Below are positions 46,775 through 56,906 of a DNA stretch of 64,000 bases, in pieces. Both the position numbers and the translations under genes were made by a program. Position 1 is the first letter of the stretch. The number at the start of each line of letters is the position of its first letter. The stretch is taken from assembly GCF_015245355.1 (NCBI RefSeq), contig NZ_CP063311.1, forward strand, positions 4,385,160-4,449,159. The letters run 5' to 3'. Below the pieces are notes generated by a model that was not told where the DNA came from, ran no database searches, and worked only from the letters and a program-made list of their open reading frames with translations. The DNA comes from Anabaenopsis elenkinii CCIBt3563 (GTDB taxonomy: Bacteria > Cyanobacteriota > Cyanobacteriia > Cyanobacteriales > Nostocaceae).

Positions 46775-47495
46775 ATAGCAAAGGTAAAAGTTAGGAGGAA
46801 GAAAGCAACAAGGCAATCAACGCCACAGAGACTTGCTACCTGAGGGTAAGTCATATCCTTGAGCAGGGGCTACTAATAAAAGTATGCCAGCCAGTCCAAT
46901 CAAATTTACTGTTGCTTCAGGGGACTTCTTGGGGTAACACAGTGTTCTTTTCAGGGCGGCTTGCCGGTAATTAACCAGAAATAAAAAGTTAACTTTTATT
47001 AATATATCGATTTTACCTTTTAGCTTTCACGAAAATCAGTAGCAAGTTGAAAGCAAGCCACACAAGCCGCCAAGGTAGGACAATAAACTGTCTCTTGTAC
47101 AATTGTGCTACTTCCCAGGGTAAACCTTTGCTGATCAACCATAGGAGCTAGCCGCACAATTAGGTACGGAAAACCCCCCACTGATATTCCCTGGTATTCT
47201 ATTCTAGGGCTTGTTGGCCTATGGCAATTTGCCTATCACCTGGGGCTGATGACTATTTTTGTGGGATCTTTTTGAGCAATTAGCCCAATCTCAAAGAAAA
47301 GAATATCAAAGACATCTTTATTTACCAGAATCCTACACTCGCCCTTGTGGCAAGTGTAGGTATTTGATTGTGGCCTCGTGAGCAATGGCTCGGCCAGAAC
47401 AATGAGTATTTTAGATTGACTGTATCCACAAAGAAATGCGGCTTGGGGATGACGGATTTTACGCCAATTTAAAATCTGACACCACTAACTACAGT
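46775..47495 (+). other. Long gap between grpE and dnaJ with no dnaK
   Basis: 721 bp without an ORF of note where dnaK is often found. A hairpin of CCTACACT and AGTGTAGG arms is at about 47332-47360. I saw no clear DnaK motif in any frame and no CIRCE-type inverted repeat. The region looks like ordinary intergenic DNA with no clear repeat family. Confidence 0.6.
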
Positions 47496-48200
47496 TTAAC
47501 TTTCAGCTTCTACAGGTGATGTCTCTTCCTTGGGGGCGGCTACCTTGACCATGGAATGGCGCAGCACGCGATCGCCTAAGTAGTATCCACGTACTAACTC
47601 TTCTAAAATTGTCCCTTCTGGATGTTCATCGGTTTGTTCGCGCATAACTGCTTCATGGATATTGGGATCGAATTGCTGACCTTCAGGACGCATTGGTGAT
47701 ACACCCAGGCGCTTGAGGGAATCTACTAATTGTTTATAAACCCCTTGATAACTTTTGTGAATTGTCATCTCGCCGTCAGTTTGTGGCTTGAGGTGCGCTC
47801 GCGCCCGCTCAAAATTATCAACTATGGGGAGCAATTCCAAAATTGTATTCCGCTTGACTTGCAAATCTAGCTCTTCTTTTTCTTTGCTGGTGCGTTTGCG
47901 ATAATTTTCAAAATCAGCGGCAATCCTCATATACTGAGTACTGCGTTCTTCTAGTTGCACTTTCAGGGATTCAATTTGTTGATTCAATTCTGCCACTGCG
48001 GCAGTTGATTCACTTGTCTCGGTGGCAGGAACATCATTTTCTGCTGAAATGGTTGTATCCTCTGATAGGTTTTCTGGTGTTGTCACTTGCTCGGTAACCT
48101 CCGTGCCAGATTCATGAGAGTTGGTTTCGCTCTTCATTGATACCTCTATTGTTTCACCCAATTGCTGGCTTTTATTGTTTACCTGTTTATTTTCGTTCAT
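47496..48200 (-). CDS. grpE: Nucleotide exchange factor GrpE
   Basis: 234-residue exchange factor of DnaK. An acidic, Ser/Thr-rich N-terminus (about 1-70) precedes the long coiled coil (about 70-110, [19 protein letters not shown]), and the core [22 protein letters not shown] and [14 protein letters not shown], with the beta-sheet head ending in [17 protein letters not shown]. Length and motifs fit cyanobacterial GrpE. dnaK is not adjacent. Confidence 0.95.
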   Translation of the reverse strand: MNENKQVNNKSQQLGETIEVSMKSETNSHESGTEVTEQVTTPENLSEDTTISAENDVPATETSESTAAVAELNQQIESLKVQLEERSTQYMRIAADFENYRKRTSKEKEELDLQVKRNTILELLPIVDNFERARAHLKPQTDGEMTIHKSYQGVYKQLVDSLKRLGVSPMRPEGQQFDPNIHEAVMREQTDEHPEGTILEELVRGYYLGDRVLRHSMVKVAAPKEETSPVEAES

Positions 48201-48340
48201 GATTGTCTACTCTTCCCAGATTATTTTTATGGCATTCCATCACCACAGCTGACAACTGAGGCTAATTTTTTGTTTGCCGGCATTTTCCACCGCAGTGATG
48301 TTACAGTCTTTTCATTTTGACAAATAGTGAACAAGTTAGC

Positions 48341-48363
48341 TTGACACTCCCCCACGGCTAGGA
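48341..48363 (-). repeat. Tiny relic of the IS200/IS605-like right end
   Basis: TTGACACTCCCCCACGGCTA on the plus strand is the complement of the GCCGTGGGGGAGTGTCAA end of copies A and B. Only this terminus is present. It lies about 120 bp before tRNA-Tyr. Confidence 0.35.
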
Positions 48364-48479
48364 GCACTTGCACCAATACCAGAATTTTCAGCGCCCACTC
48401 AAAATTGAGTCAATTTTTTTTTCCAAACCCCTTGCAATTTCTCACAGCCGGTGCTAATGTTAGTAATCGTGAGACAAAT

Positions 48480-48565
48480 GGGTCGGTGTCCGAGTGGTTA
48501 ATGGAGACGGACTGTAAATCCGTTGGCTAGCGCCTACGCTGGTTCAAATCCAGCCCGGCCCACCA
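48480..48565 (+). tRNA. tRNA-Tyr (GTA)
   Basis: 86 nt including an encoded CCA. Acceptor arms GGGTCGG and CCGGCCC pair fully, the anticodon loop is CTGTAAA with anticodon GTA, and the long variable arm (TTGGCTAGCGCCTACGC region) is that of a type II tRNA. The T arm GCTGGTTCAAATCCAGC is normal. Confidence 0.97.
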
Positions 48566-48646
48566 CTTGTTGAGTTGTGAGCTATAATTGTTTAGTGACT
48601 GGTAATTTCACTGCTTTATAGCTTTCAACTTTAAAAGCAGTTTTTT

Positions 48647-48718
48647 GCCCGTGTGGCTCAGTGGTAGAGCACACCCTTGGTAAGGGTGAGGTCACGAGTT
48701 CAATCCTCGTCACGGGCT
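48647..48718 (+). tRNA. tRNA-Thr (GGT)
   Basis: 72 nt. Acceptor GCCCGTG pairs with CACGGGC; D arm GCTC-GAGC; anticodon stem CACCC/GGGTG with loop TTGGTAA, anticodon GGT; T arm ACGAG/CTCGT. CCA is not encoded. It lies 81 bp after tRNA-Tyr, so the two may be co-transcribed. Confidence 0.97.
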
Positions 48719-48955
48719 TTAGTGTTCAGAAGAATATTTTTGATCATAAGCCAGTATATAGCTACTTTTAGCCCTTAAAGGTAAAGATTTTGAAACTATC
48801 GATCTTCGCTGGAAGTTGACCTGGGTAGGATGAGCCGGGTTAATTCTCTGATGCTGATTTGTCTGTTGCTGTATGACATAAATCAAATATTGATAGTAAA
48901 GTCTTTGCTCTTCCCTAGACACTTCCCTAGATAAAGGAACCGATTTATCATACAT
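48719..48955 (-). CDS. Small hypothetical protein
   Basis: 78 residues, basic and rich in Gln and Ser, with an N-terminal segment VSREEQRLYYQYLIYVIQQQ that looks helical. No domain, signal or membrane helix is recognised. Its stop codon begins directly after the last base of tRNA-Thr, on the opposite strand, so the two transcripts are convergent and must overlap unless termination is immediate. The coding status is uncertain. Confidence 0.45.
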   Translation of the reverse strand: MYDKSVPLSREVSREEQRLYYQYLIYVIQQQTNQHQRINPAHPTQVNFQRRSIVSKSLPLRAKSSYILAYDQKYSSEH

Positions 48956-49291
48956 TCAGGAAATGTGAGTGTTAAACAATTCTTGACCCATTCAATAAAT
49001 GTTTTAAATACTACTAATGTTTGATGGGCTTGAATTTCCTAATCTATAGTATCCATAAATTTTCAATAATATATTTGACAAATACAGCACAGAAAATAAT
49101 TTGATTAGCTAGAATGCTTGATACTAGTAGGTTAGGCAATTTTAAATTTTAAATCGGCAAATTTAAAGTTTCTTAGCTATAAGTAAAGCTATAGTGTATT
49201 TAGCAATGCTGCTGTAAGCGTGGCTGAAATTAAGTTTTCAAGCCATAGTGATTGTTATGAATTTGTTTGGAAAGAGACTCTATCTAACTAG
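48956..49291 (+). other. AT-rich intergenic region upstream of the FHA-PrsW gene
   Basis: 336 bp of AT-rich DNA with no repeat family, HIP1 or ORF of note. It should hold promoters for the divergent small hypothetical gene and the FHA-PrsW gene. An AATTTTAAATTTTAAAT stretch lies near 49138. No canonical elements can be fixed with confidence. Confidence 0.5.
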
Positions 49292-50671
49292 ATGACAGGC
49301 AAAAACACAAGACATAATGCATTTCTGCGGCTAGTGTCTGGTAATGCAGCAGCTTCTGGAGCAGGATATCGCTACTCCCTGCTCACGAGTAAAGAGGTAG
49401 TAATTGGACGGGACCCTACCTGTCAAGTTGTCTTGGATGCCATGATGTATCGGATGGTATCTCGCCGTCATGCTGTGGTTCGTCCCCTATCCTCGTCTCC
49501 AGAACACAAATTTAGCTGGGTAATTTGTGATTTAAATAGTGCTAATGGGACTTTCTTAAATGGAAAACGCTTATGTGAGTGTCAAGAATTGCATCCGGGC
49601 GATCGCATTTCTCTGGGTACTGACGGGCCGCAATTTATTTTTGAGTATGACTTAATTTCCCAACCGACAGTGATGAGCAACCCTGTCAAACCACTACCGT
49701 CGGCTTCAAAAAACCACCCCCATACTTATTTAAAACCACCTGATTCGGTTAGCTTTACACAACTATTTCCGATTATTTCCACTGGTAAGGATTTAACTCG
49801 TAAAGCTTATCTAATACCGGGAATACTGACTGTAATATTTGTGGTGCTGATGTTTGCCACGGTGGGTCAGCCCCAAGTTAATCAGGTCATAGTGGCAACT
49901 TACATAGCATCAGCTGCTTACTATTTTGTTTACCAACTGTGCGGTAAACAGAAACCTTGGTGGGTGCTAATGGGGGTTGCATTAAGTACAAGCTTGATTT
50001 TAGTTAGTCCCCTATTGGATTTATTTATCTTCATATTTCGGGTGATTCTACCAGGTAACTTACCCTCCCCTCAAGAACCAACCACCTTTACAGAATTGCT
50101 GATCAGAATGTTCTTTGGTGCTGGTTTGATGGAAGAACTGCTCAAAGTATTACCCTTAATCGTGGCTTACTTTATGGGTCGGAACCTACCTTCACCTTGG
50201 CGAGAACGCATTGGTATTTGGGAACCCTTGGATGGTATTCTTCTAGGAACTGCTTCGGCTGTAGGTTTTACCCTGTTGGAAACCCTAGGGCAATATGTGC
50301 CAGATATCACTCAAAATATTGCCCAACAGGTAGGCATAGGGGCGGCTGGGCAATTGGCGGGGTTTCAACTACTAATTCCGCGCATTTTAGGCTCCGTAGC
50401 TGGACACATGGCCTATAGTGGCTACTTGGGATATTTTATTGGGTTGGCTGTTCTCAAGCCCCGGATGAGTTGGCAGATTCTCTCTATTGGTTATCTGAGC
50501 GCTTCTGCACTCCATGCCTTGTGGAATGCTACAGGGTCAATTAATGCTTTATTTTTAGTAGTGGTGGGGGTATTGTCCTATGCCTTCTTGATGGCCGCAA
50601 TTTTGAAAGCCCGGGTATTGTCACCAACGCGATCGCAAAATTTTGCTACTCGCTTTATGGCAGACAAATAA
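49292..50671 (+). CDS. FHA domain fused to a PrsW-type intramembrane protease
   Basis: 459 residues. The N-terminal FHA domain (about 15-115) has VVIGRDPTCQVVLD, VSRRHAVV and SANGTFLNGKRL, the phosphothreonine-binding residues of the family. After a linker come about eight membrane helices. The PrsW-type motifs are visible in them: MEELLK (Glu-Glu), FTLLE, HMAYSG (His) and HALWNAT (His). PrsW-type proteins are glutamic intramembrane proteases. The fusion implies that protease activity or location is tied to a phosphorylated partner. The gene is convergent with a PP2C gene. The substrate is unknown. Confidence 0.88.
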   Translation: MTGKNTRHNAFLRLVSGNAAASGAGYRYSLLTSKEVVIGRDPTCQVVLDAMMYRMVSRRHAVVRPLSSSPEHKFSWVICDLNSANGTFLNGKRLCECQELHPGDRISLGTDGPQFIFEYDLISQPTVMSNPVKPLPSASKNHPHTYLKPPDSVSFTQLFPIISTGKDLTRKAYLIPGILTVIFVVLMFATVGQPQVNQVIVATYIASAAYYFVYQLCGKQKPWWVLMGVALSTSLILVSPLLDLFIFIFRVILPGNLPSPQEPTTFTELLIRMFFGAGLMEELLKVLPLIVAYFMGRNLPSPWRERIGIWEPLDGILLGTASAVGFTLLETLGQYVPDITQNIAQQVGIGAAGQLAGFQLLIPRILGSVAGHMAYSGYLGYFIGLAVLKPRMSWQILSIGYLSASALHALWNATGSINALFLVVVGVLSYAFLMAAILKARVLSPTRSQNFATRFMADK

Positions 50672-50769
50672 TCAATTAATTATAGTTACTGACAATATAG
50701 GATTTCCCATGGTCTTAGGGAACACCGAAACACACCGAATCAATTGGTGTGTACTTTATTAGCCTGGGA

Positions 50770-50830
50770 AAGGCTTGATAATCAAATATTTTAGCTTGGT
50801 AAGGTTTGTATACTGGGCTAACTATAAGCC
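50770..50830 (-). pseudogene. Short tnpB 3'-end relic
   Basis: Minus-strand translation of this segment reads IVSPVYKPYQAK, close to VVSPVRFRPYQAK at the end of the tnpB fragment at 20206-20388. DNA similarity extends over about 55 bp, including TTAGCTTGGTAAGGT. Nothing else of the element is recognised. It lies in the 210 bp gap between convergent genes. Confidence 0.5.
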
Positions 50831-50881
50831 TGTCTATCGATGTGATTTTTAATTTTAAATACCGTCCCTGTCAGGAGGTCT

Positions 50882-52792
50882 TCAATCCCTATTTGGGGAA
50901 GGAGCGGCCTCATCGGTCATTGTAGGGTTGGGAACCGCTATCGGGGAGGATATTAACCCTTTGACCCATAACAGAGAACCAGCTAACATCAGGAGTAACA
51001 AAGGAACAATCAGACTTAAAGGTAATTTAGCAATTCCCCAGCGCCGAGTTCTTGGTATTACCTGGGTTTTTTGGTAATTCTTAGCATCCAACAAAGTGGG
51101 ATCTAACCTTTGAGTGCAAGTCATAGAATCTGTAGAAGAGAAATATCCCCAGGATGGCAGATCCTTTAAACCTAAATCTGGTATGGCTACGTTATGCAAA
51201 CTATCAGAATATTCCACTTGATAATGTATTAAAGCCAAAGTGACATTATCATGTCCATTTTTAGTGTTAGCAAGTTCTACCAACCTATCAGCCACCGAGA
51301 CGATATCACTTTCACTGGTGAGAACTGGTAAAATTTCCGTTTGCCAATAGTCTTCTATGCGGTCAAAATCACTCAGTCCATCCGAAGTCAGCAAAAAAAT
51401 CCCATCTTCATCCAAGATAAACCTCTGGGAAGTAGGATGTAAAGAGCTACTATCACCCATACCCAAAGCTTGTACCAAAGAACCAGCCCCACGGTATTGC
51501 ACTGCTTGGCGATAAATAGCATAACCAAGCCTGACCTCACGGGAAGCCACATCATCATCTAAAGTAACCTGATAACAACCTTGGCGAGTAATCCAATAAG
51601 CACGACTATCACCCACATGGGTAACATACATCTGATGCCCCACAGGTAAAGCCATGACCAAAGTCGTACCCATACGTTCACGCCCTTGGCGATGTTCTGT
51701 GTCATTGCGATCGCTAATTTGATTATTGGCCAGCCCCACCGCCCGCTCCAAATTGCACACCACCTGCTCAGGTATAGTATTATAGGGCACACTATCACCA
51801 GTTAAATTATTCGTCTGGTGTAATTCGTGACATACAGTTTCAACTGCCAAATTAGAAGCCACACTCCCGCCCTGGTGTCCGCCAATGCCATCACAGACAA
51901 TCACCACAGGTAACTCCTCCGGCGGACTACTGACCACCGTACCACCCACTGGGTAACAAGCATCCTCATTGCCCGCACGCCTTGGACCAGTATCGGTTTT
52001 AGTCACCACCTTCACCCTCACAGACTGTGAGCCACCCAACTGGGCCAAACCCTGGTCTAAAATCCCAATTAAGTGGTCTGGTGAACTAATCTTACCCGAA
52101 ACCAAACCATTAACCACCTCGGTAATGAACCCAGTCACCGGGGGTCGAGATTGGGGAATTAACTGTTGGCAAAATTCACCTAATTGGGGTAGATTGGGAG
52201 ATGGTTGGGCATCGCTCACCAGTTCTAAGAGGCGAAGTACTCCCCCCTGGACGCGCACCAGTTGGGGATTGATTAAACTACTAACCACCCCCTCCCTCCT
52301 CAAAGGTTGCCATAACTGCGCCATTTGCCATAGCCAATTGAGTTGACGCATGGGCGTAGCGTTACCCCAAGCAGTAGTGAGTGGACTACACAGAGTTACC
52401 TCTAGTCCTGAGCCATCCACAGATAAAGGTGGCTGTTCTAAAAGCACCGCCCCCCGAACCTCCCCCTGGGTATCATAGGGCAATATGCCATATATCTGTG
52501 GTATATTGAGACTATAGGGAACCAGCCGCAGATAAGCCTTGATGTCTGCCAGACTTTCAGGCATTTGGGGCGGTAGACCCGGCTTAGTATCTAAAACGAC
52601 AGATTGAGTAATAATTAAATAGCGATCGCCCAATATTTCCCCTGGGAACTTCATACTCAAATCATCCCCTACAACCCACAGATAACGTTTAGGTAGGGCT
52701 GTAGAGCATTGATGGCAAAAGTTGTGATTTAAAGGGTTAGCAGCCAAACAATCTTCATTGGGACAGTAAAGCATTGCTGGGTCATTTTCCAT
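50882..52792 (-). CDS. PP2C-family Ser/Thr phosphatase with zinc ribbon and C-terminal membrane helix
   Basis: 636 residues. The N-terminus is a zinc ribbon (CPNEDC, FCHQC). Residues about 50-245 resemble a degenerate kinase fold (ILGDRYLIITQSVVLD, LLEQPP) with no catalytic Asp motif. The PP2C domain spans about 260-505 with GPRRAGNEDA, VCDGIGGHQGG, VGDSRAYW, LTSDGLSD and HDNVTLAL, so its metal-binding Asp residues are present. A C-terminal membrane helix (LSLIVPLLLLMLAGSLLWV) anchors it. A phosphatase for Ser/Thr kinases is implied. Its convergent neighbour has an FHA domain, which fits a phosphothreonine pathway. Confidence 0.88.
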   Translation of the reverse strand: MENDPAMLYCPNEDCLAANPLNHNFCHQCSTALPKRYLWVVGDDLSMKFPGEILGDRYLIITQSVVLDTKPGLPPQMPESLADIKAYLRLVPYSLNIPQIYGILPYDTQGEVRGAVLLEQPPLSVDGSGLEVTLCSPLTTAWGNATPMRQLNWLWQMAQLWQPLRREGVVSSLINPQLVRVQGGVLRLLELVSDAQPSPNLPQLGEFCQQLIPQSRPPVTGFITEVVNGLVSGKISSPDHLIGILDQGLAQLGGSQSVRVKVVTKTDTGPRRAGNEDACYPVGGTVVSSPPEELPVVIVCDGIGGHQGGSVASNLAVETVCHELHQTNNLTGDSVPYNTIPEQVVCNLERAVGLANNQISDRNDTEHRQGRERMGTTLVMALPVGHQMYVTHVGDSRAYWITRQGCYQVTLDDDVASREVRLGYAIYRQAVQYRGAGSLVQALGMGDSSSLHPTSQRFILDEDGIFLLTSDGLSDFDRIEDYWQTEILPVLTSESDIVSVADRLVELANTKNGHDNVTLALIHYQVEYSDSLHNVAIPDLGLKDLPSWGYFSSTDSMTCTQRLDPTLLDAKNYQKTQVIPRTRRWGIAKLPLSLIVPLLLLMLAGSLLWVKGLISSPIAVPNPTMTDEAAPSPNRD

Positions 52793-52963
52793 AGTGTTGG
52801 AAGAGGGAAGGGGGAACGGAGAGTAAATTTATGTGTAATGGATTATAGGTTGTTTTTTAAATAGGGAACACACCCAACAGGTAAATTCTCCCCAAACCAT
52901 AACTTATAGGTACAAAATGTCAATAAGGCATACTAGTATGCCTTATTGCTCCCCGGTGAGAAA

Positions 52964-53911
52964 CTAAGTTAAGGCTTCCGCACCACCGACAACCTCTAGG
53001 AGTTCCTGGGTGATGGCGGCTTGTCTGGCTTTGTTGTAGGACAAGGAAAGGGTTTTAATCAACTCGCCGGCGTTGTCGCTGGCGTTGTTCATTGCGGTCA
53101 TCCGGGCTGCTAATTCACTAGCTGCGGACTCTTGTAAGGCGCGCAGTAGCTGATTACTCAGGTATAAGGGTAGTAGGGAGTCGAGGATTTGGACGGGGTC
53201 TTGTTCAAAAATCATGTCCCGGGGTAGGGGACGGACTTGACTGGTGACCCTTTGACGTTCGACTTCAAATTGACCCCCACGGGTGGTGAGACGGAAAATC
53301 TCATCATCGACTGCTTCTAAACCTTGGGGGTCTAAGGGGAGGAGGGTTTGGACTACGGGACGGGAACTAACTAGGGAAACAAATCTGGTATAGATTAATT
53401 CTATCCGGTCAACGGTTTCCGAGAGGAATAAGGAAAGTAGTTGATCTGCGATTTCTGTAGCTTCTTTAGCTGTAGGAATTTGTTCCAATCCGGTGTAAGT
53501 ACCGTCAATTGGTTGTTCCCGGCGTTGGAAATACTGAATCGCTTTGCGTCCTACGAGGACGTACTTGTAATTTACGCCTTCGGCTTGGAGTTCCTTGGCG
53601 CGGTTTTCTGCCCGGCGGATGATGTTAGTATTGTAACCACCACATAAACCGCGATCGCCGGCAATTACTAACAGTCCCACGGTTTTAACTTCCCGTTTTT
53701 TGAGTAGGGGGAGGTCTACATCTTCAAACCGGAGGCGGGTTTGTAAACCATAGAGGACTTGTGCGAGGCGGTCTGCAAAGGGACGGGTGGCGGTGACTTG
53801 TTCTTGGGCGCGACGGACTCTAGCAGCTGCTACGAGTCGCATGGCTTCTGTGATTTTTTTGGTGTTTTTGACCGACTGAATGCGATCACGTATTGCTTTG
53901 AGATTAGCCAT
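52964..53911 (-). CDS. atpG: ATP synthase gamma subunit
   Basis: 315-residue central-stalk subunit of the F1 part (also called AtpC in cyanobacteria). It begins [24 protein letters not shown], and ends [24 protein letters not shown], both typical. The additional regulatory insert of the photosynthetic gamma subunit is represented by the segment around residues 195-240 ([23 protein letters not shown]). It is the last gene of the operon, 63 bp after atpA. The gene name follows the bacterial convention. Confidence 0.96.
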   Translation of the reverse strand: MANLKAIRDRIQSVKNTKKITEAMRLVAAARVRRAQEQVTATRPFADRLAQVLYGLQTRLRFEDVDLPLLKKREVKTVGLLVIAGDRGLCGGYNTNIIRRAENRAKELQAEGVNYKYVLVGRKAIQYFQRREQPIDGTYTGLEQIPTAKEATEIADQLLSLFLSETVDRIELIYTRFVSLVSSRPVVQTLLPLDPQGLEAVDDEIFRLTTRGGQFEVERQRVTSQVRPLPRDMIFEQDPVQILDSLLPLYLSNQLLRALQESAASELAARMTAMNNASDNAGELIKTLSLSYNKARQAAITQELLEVVGGAEALT

Positions 53912-53974
53912 ATTATTTAGTTGGTTGACGGTTGGGAGAAGGTCTACTTGCTAAACTTTCTCCCATTTGACTAA

Positions 53975-55495
53975 TTACGCTGTTGCTAAGAAAGTCTGCT
54001 TGTATTCCAGTAGGGCGGCTTTGAGGGCGGCTTCTTCCTCATCACCTAGTGCCTTTTTGGTGCTGACTGCTTCGGTATACTCGGGTTTACCTGTCTTCAG
54101 GTACTCCCTGAGTCCCTTGGTAAAGCTAGTTACTTTCTCTGTGGGGATATCATCTAGATAACCGTTAATACCAGCATAGAGGATTGCTACTTGCTCATAG
54201 ACTGAGAGGGGAGCATTTTGGGGCTGTTTGAGTAACTCCCGCAACCTTGCACCCCGTGCTAGTTGGTCTTGGGTAGCTTTATCTAGGTCGGAAGCAAATT
54301 GAGCGAAGGCTTGGAGGTCGTCAAACTGGGCTAGTTCTAATTTAACTTTACCAGCGACTTTCTTCATGGCTTTGGTTTGGGCGGCGGAACCGACACGGGA
54401 TACAGAAATCCCCGGGTTAACTGCGGGACGAATCCCGGCGTTGAATAGGTCGGAGGAGAGGAATATCTGACCGTCGGTGATAGAAATTACGTTGGTAGGG
54501 ATGTATGCGGAAACGTCACCGGCTTGGGTTTCGATGATGGGTAGGGCGGTCATGCTACCTTTACCTAACTCATCACTTAATTTAGCTGCCCGTTCGAGGA
54601 GGCGGGAGTGGATGTAAAATACATCACCAGGGTATGCTTCCCGTCCGGGTGGGCGACGGAGGAGGAGGGACATTTGGCGATAGGCTTGGGCTTGCTTAGA
54701 TAGGTCATCATAGACTACTAAGGTAGCTTTACCTTTGTACATGAAGTACTCAGCTATGGTAGCTCCTGTGTAGGGGGCGAGGTATTGGAGGGTGGCGGGG
54801 TCGCTGGCGTTGGCGGCGACGACTACGGTGTAATCCATAGCGCCTTTTTCTTGGAGGGTTTGGACGACGTTAGCGACGGTGGAGGCTTTTTGACCGATGG
54901 CTACGTAGACACAAATTACATCTTCTGATTTTTGGTTGATGATGGTGTCGATGGCGATCGCGGTCTTTCCGGTTTGACGGTCACCAATAATTAACTCCCG
55001 TTGACCCCGACCCACAGGAATCATGGAGTCAATAGCCGTAATCCCCGTTTGCATAGGTTCGTGTACAGAGCGACGGGCGATGATACCGGGTGCTGGGGAT
55101 TCAATCAAACGGGTTTCGGTGGTGTTAATATCTCCCTTACCATCTATGGGAAGACCTAAAGCATTGACCACTCTACCAATTAAAGCTTCACCGACGGGGA
55201 CTTGAGCAATTCTCCCAGTGGCGGTGACAGAGCTTCCTTCTTGAATATTCAGCCCTTGACCCATAAGCACAGCGCCCACGTTGTCTTCTTCTAAGTTTTG
55301 GGCGATACCAACTGTACCATCTTCAAATTCTAACAGTTCCCCCGCCATGGCTTTTTCTAGTCCATAGATGCGGGCGATACCGTCGCCTACTTGGAGGACA
55401 GTACCCACATTAGCAACTTTGACCTCTTGGTCATATTGCTCGATTTGCTGCTGAATAATGCTGCTGATTTCGTCAGGTCTAATGGAAATACTCAT
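53975..55495 (-). CDS. atpA: ATP synthase alpha subunit
   Basis: 506-residue non-catalytic nucleotide-binding subunit of F1. P-loop [13 protein letters not shown], and the region [36 protein letters not shown] containing the conserved Arg are present. The C-terminal segment is complete. It follows atpH after a 165 bp gap rich in TTGACTG/GGTGACGG-type repeats. It is essential and intact. Confidence 0.98.
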   Translation of the reverse strand: MSISIRPDEISSIIQQQIEQYDQEVKVANVGTVLQVGDGIARIYGLEKAMAGELLEFEDGTVGIAQNLEEDNVGAVLMGQGLNIQEGSSVTATGRIAQVPVGEALIGRVVNALGLPIDGKGDINTTETRLIESPAPGIIARRSVHEPMQTGITAIDSMIPVGRGQRELIIGDRQTGKTAIAIDTIINQKSEDVICVYVAIGQKASTVANVVQTLQEKGAMDYTVVVAANASDPATLQYLAPYTGATIAEYFMYKGKATLVVYDDLSKQAQAYRQMSLLLRRPPGREAYPGDVFYIHSRLLERAAKLSDELGKGSMTALPIIETQAGDVSAYIPTNVISITDGQIFLSSDLFNAGIRPAVNPGISVSRVGSAAQTKAMKKVAGKVKLELAQFDDLQAFAQFASDLDKATQDQLARGARLRELLKQPQNAPLSVYEQVAILYAGINGYLDDIPTEKVTSFTKGLREYLKTGKPEYTEAVSTKKALGDEEEAALKAALLEYKQTFLATA

Positions 55496-55660
55496 GAGTT
55501 GTGTTATTTTCCTTGGTCGTTGAAAGAGTATATATGGTGGTTGGTTGACTGTTGACGGGTGACGGTTGTTTGTTAACTTATCCGGTTCTCCCGTACATAC
55601 AGTTAACGGTGAACTGTCAACGGTGATAGCGATAGCGTGGCGTTAACCATACGCTTGTGA

Positions 55661-56215
55661 CTAATTACCAGTTAAGCGTAGGGAAAGACGGCGCAACTGA
55701 CCGCGGATGCTCGCATCAATTACTTGGGAACCGACTTTGATAATCACACCACCAATCAGGTCGGAATCTATTTTGGTTTGTAGTTCGACTTGGCTAGCTT
55801 TAGTCATAGCCAGAACTTTTTCCACAACCGCTTGTTGTTGAGCTTCACTCAGGGGAACTGCTGAGGTTACTTCTGCTAAAGCTGTTTGATTTAGTTGGCG
55901 CAATAACACCAAGTACTGCTCTAAAACTGCTTCTAGGAAGGATATGCGCCGTTTGTCTACGAGTAATAACAGGAAGTTACGCAGGTAGGGGTTAGCACCT
56001 TCTCCCAGTATTTGTTTAATCAGCACCTGTTTGTTTTCATTTTTGATGAAGGGGTTGCTGATGAAGTTCTTGAGGTCTTGATTGACGCCTAGTAGAGCTA
56101 ACAGACTGCGTGCATCTGCGCCAATTTCTTCTGTGAGGTTTTTGGATTGGGCGAGGGATAGGAGAGCTTGGGAGTAAGGACTGGCTATCTCGGCTGTTGC
56201 TATTTTACTGGTCAT
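55661..56215 (-). CDS. atpH: ATP synthase delta subunit
   Basis: 184-residue peripheral-stalk subunit joining the b/b' dimer to F1 (AtpD in some cyanobacterial usage). [11 protein letters not shown] at the start, [21 protein letters not shown] and the C-terminal [23 protein letters not shown] are conserved. Its start overlaps the atpF stop by 4 bp, so translation is coupled. It is intact. Confidence 0.95.
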   Translation of the reverse strand: MTSKIATAEIASPYSQALLSLAQSKNLTEEIGADARSLLALLGVNQDLKNFISNPFIKNENKQVLIKQILGEGANPYLRNFLLLLVDKRRISFLEAVLEQYLVLLRQLNQTALAEVTSAVPLSEAQQQAVVEKVLAMTKASQVELQTKIDSDLIGGVIIKVGSQVIDASIRGQLRRLSLRLTGN

Positions 56216-56769
56216 ACTTCCCCTCCCAGTTGGGCAATGCTGCGGTCAATCAAGGTTTTTTGGGTGTCTTCAGCTATACCGCCCTTGAGTTGTGACTCTA
56301 CTTTTAGTAATGCTTGTTGCACTACCTTTTGGCGTAGCTGGGCGATCGCCTTATTCAAGTCCGCATTTAAATCAGCCGCCCCTGCTGCTTGCATACGTTC
56401 AATATCTACAGCGGCTTGGGCTAATATAGCATCTGCTGCGGCTTGGGCGCTGGCTTGGGCTGCTTCTTTGATTCTTTGGGCTTCTGCTTGTGCTGCTGCG
56501 AGGTTGTCTGTGGCTTGTTTGAGTTGCTGCGCTGCTTGAGAGGCGCGTTGCTCGGCATTTTTAATTGCTGTTTCGATGTTTTCCCGACGGCTTTTTAGGG
56601 TTGTACCTAGTACTTTACGTCCGAAAACTAACAGCACTGTAATAATAATGGCAAGGTTAATTAGGTTTGTGTCAAATATATTAGTATTTAGACTAAAACC
56701 ACTATGTTCACTTGCCTCTGCTAGCTCTGTGCCGATGGACTCCGCCATCAACAGTAAAAAAGTCCCCAT
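56212..56769 (-). CDS. atpF: ATP synthase subunit b
   Basis: 185-residue membrane-anchored stator subunit. A membrane helix at about residues 33-52 ([20 protein letters not shown]) is followed by a long charged coiled coil (about 58-170). In photosynthetic organisms b pairs with b', whose gene lies 137 bp upstream. Its end overlaps atpH. The coding region is intact. Confidence 0.95.
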   Translation of the reverse strand: MGTFLLLMAESIGTELAEASEHSGFSLNTNIFDTNLINLAIIITVLLVFGRKVLGTTLKSRRENIETAIKNAEQRASQAAQQLKQATDNLAAAQAEAQRIKEAAQASAQAAADAILAQAAVDIERMQAAGAADLNADLNKAIAQLRQKVVQQALLKVESQLKGGIAEDTQKTLIDRSIAQLGGEV

Positions 56770-56906
56770 GATTTTTCATCCACAATGGCGCTACCAAGGT
56801 TTAAGATTACTGACATCTCTAAATTACACTTTGCCCAGGTCTCTAAGGGCGGGGGTGTGTTTGATGTCTGTAAAATAATTACAAGTTATTACAAGTTGAT
56901 TTCTCC

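Noticed and set aside
46775..47495. Degraded dnaK in the grpE-dnaJ gap
   Set aside because: Neither the N-terminal GIDLGTTNS motif nor other DnaK motifs are visible in any frame, so a remnant cannot be claimed.
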